Positions 12,036 through 12,998 of a DNA stretch of 12,998 bases are shown here, one piece after another. A program made the position numbers and the translations under genes. Location: assembly GCA_002365025.1 (NCBI GenBank), contig DEYX01000149.1:1-12998 (forward strand), read 5' to 3'. This DNA is from Hungatella sp. UBA3147. Its GTDB lineage: Bacteria; Bacillota; Clostridia; Lachnospirales; Lachnospiraceae. Position 1 is the first letter of the stretch; the number at the start of each line of letters is the position of its first letter. The notes under the pieces were generated by a model that saw only the letters and a list, made by a program, of their open reading frames with translations, did not search any database and was not told the DNA's origin.

Positions 12036-12998
12036 TTATGATTTTCTTTCAATAATAAATTCTGTTACAAGCTCTTCTTCCCCGCTTATGCAGTACTCCC
12101 GGTGAACCGGCGCTCCCCAGCTGTCATCGCCGCCGATGCCTCTCATGGCGCCTAAAATGTTCACTACCGTATATCTTGGTGACGGAAGCTCCTCTCTGTG
12201 GGTAGCCGCTTCCAGTTCCTCCGCCGTATAAGGAAGCACGGAAGCATCAAACGCCTGGCTTGCTGCGCAAAAACTGATGGAATGACCCTCCATGTCCGAT
12301 ACCTTAAGCCATCGGACTCCAGTCCTGTTGCCGCACTCCTGAGGCACCAGATAACGGGAAAGGTTGTTACCCGGCGTATCCTCATAGATTCCCAGCCTCG
12401 CGCCTTCATTCCTGTCACAGTAATTTTCCTCAGGTCCTCTTCCATACCAGGTGAATTTCTTAGCTGCTTCCGGTGTGATGAGCCTCATTCCAAAGGCAGG
12501 AAGCTCTGGCAAACCCTTTTGCCCCCGGAATACGGCCCTTACATGAATCGTTCCCCTTCCATCTACTTCGTAGATAACCTCTGTTGATGCCTTAGGAACG
12601 GTAGAAAGCTCATAGGTATAGGTCACCTTTATGCTTCCTTCCTTCTCTTCCACTGCACAATTCTCATAATAAGGGAACCTGCCTGCTCCATACCACACAG
12701 AACTTGCCACGGAAAACTTATTTCCTTTATCATTATCCGTAGTCGCCCTCCAGTACACCGGCATCATCGGTCTTCCGACCCATTCTTTACCATCGTAAAC
12801 CAGGGAAACGATACCGCCTTCCTGCTTGGAGAACAGGATCCGGAAGCCATCTCCCATAACGCCGATGTTAACGTCGCCATGAATTACTTTCAAAGGCTGT
12901 CCGCTGCATTTCTCCTGCTGACCTCCTTCTATGACTGAGACCGTTTCGCCAAAGGCTGTTTCATAGCCGGAATCTGCCCATAAGGTATCATTTTTAAG
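12036..12998 (-). CDS. lacZ: beta-galactosidase, LacZ type (GH2), C-terminal part
   Basis: The reading frame is open to the right edge of the window, so the gene continues outside it; 320 residues of the C-terminus are here. They match the C-terminal 'small chain' beta-sandwich (Bgal_small_N) of LacZ: a linker reading LKNDTLWADSGYETAFGE, then RATTDNDKG (as in RAPLDNDIG of E. coli LacZ), WYGRGPEENYCDRN, VPQECGNRTGVRW and the final GIGGDDSWGAPVH. The catalytic GH2 barrel lies off the window. It hydrolyses terminal beta-galactosides in the cytosol. A shorter in-frame TTG at 12893 is not a real start because homology continues upstream of it. It ends in a strong terminator and is an independent unit from the HMA gene. 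Confidence 0.95.
   Translation of the reverse strand, partial: LKNDTLWADSGYETAFGETVSVIEGGQQEKCSGQPLKVIHGDVNIGVMGDGFRILFSKQEGGIVSLVYDGKEWVGRPMMPVYWRATTDNDKGNKFSVASSVWYGAGRFPYYENCAVEEKEGSIKVTYTYELSTVPKASTEVIYEVDGRGTIHVRAVFRGQKGLPELPAFGMRLITPEAAKKFTWYGRGPEENYCDRNEGARLGIYEDTPGNNLSRYLVPQECGNRTGVRWLKVSDMEGHSISFCAASQAFDASVLPYTAEELEAATHREELPSPRYTVVNILGAMRGIGGDDSWGAPVHREYCISGEEELVTEFIIERKS

Noticed and set aside
12036..12893. Independent small gene starting at the TTG at 12893
   Set aside because: The same frame is open to the window edge and the upstream residues (DTLWADSGYETAFGE) match LacZ, so this is the tail of a longer gene.

Overview
The window looks like chromosome from a low-GC Gram-positive anaerobe of the class Clostridia. 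A Lachnospiraceae-type gut or soil fermenter is the best guess. The signs are AT-rich intergenic DNA, strong AGGAGG-type ribosome binding sites, consensus sigma-A promoters, U-tailed hairpin terminators after most units, a LacI-family sugar-type regulator, and small proteins typical of such genomes (HMA, Nudix, cupin, DUF419 and DUF3788). The species cannot be fixed from the sequence alone. There is no CRISPR array, rRNA, complete tRNA, transposase or integrase.

Layout, left to right. Positions 1-70 hold a tRNA T-arm-like fragment on the minus strand. Positions 128-442 hold a small self-contained minus-strand unit: a TTGACA-17-TATTCT promoter, an SD, a 30-codon ORF and two hairpin terminators. 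Its 3' part is a diverged copy of the 3' end of the DinB-like gene further right. Positions 560-2047 encode an NAD(P)-type aldehyde dehydrogenase with its own promoter (a Rex-like palindrome lies upstream) and terminator. Positions 2373-4048 form a three-gene minus-strand operon of small stress- or unknown-type proteins: DUF3788, YjbR/MmcQ (DUF419), and a DinB-like protein that carries an apparent frameshift near its 3' end.

Positions 4066-8951 form the main locus. It is a minus-strand operon of a multi-pass organic-acid-type permease, a stand-alone HyuA-like hydantoinase/oxoprolinase subunit, an HExxH metallopeptidase-like protein translationally coupled to it, and a small membrane protein with a possible PH-like tail. 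A LacI-family regulator (9159-10286) is divergent from it. Two near-identical palindromes in the shared intergenic region, one directly on the regulator's predicted start site, indicate autoregulation and control of the operon. The likely logic is inducible uptake and processing of a small acid or lactam whose identity the sequence does not give.

To the right are a Nudix-cupin gene pair, a single-TM HMA metal-binding protein, and the C-terminal part of a LacZ-type beta-galactosidase that runs off the right edge, all on the minus strand. The only plus-strand gene I support is the LacI regulator.
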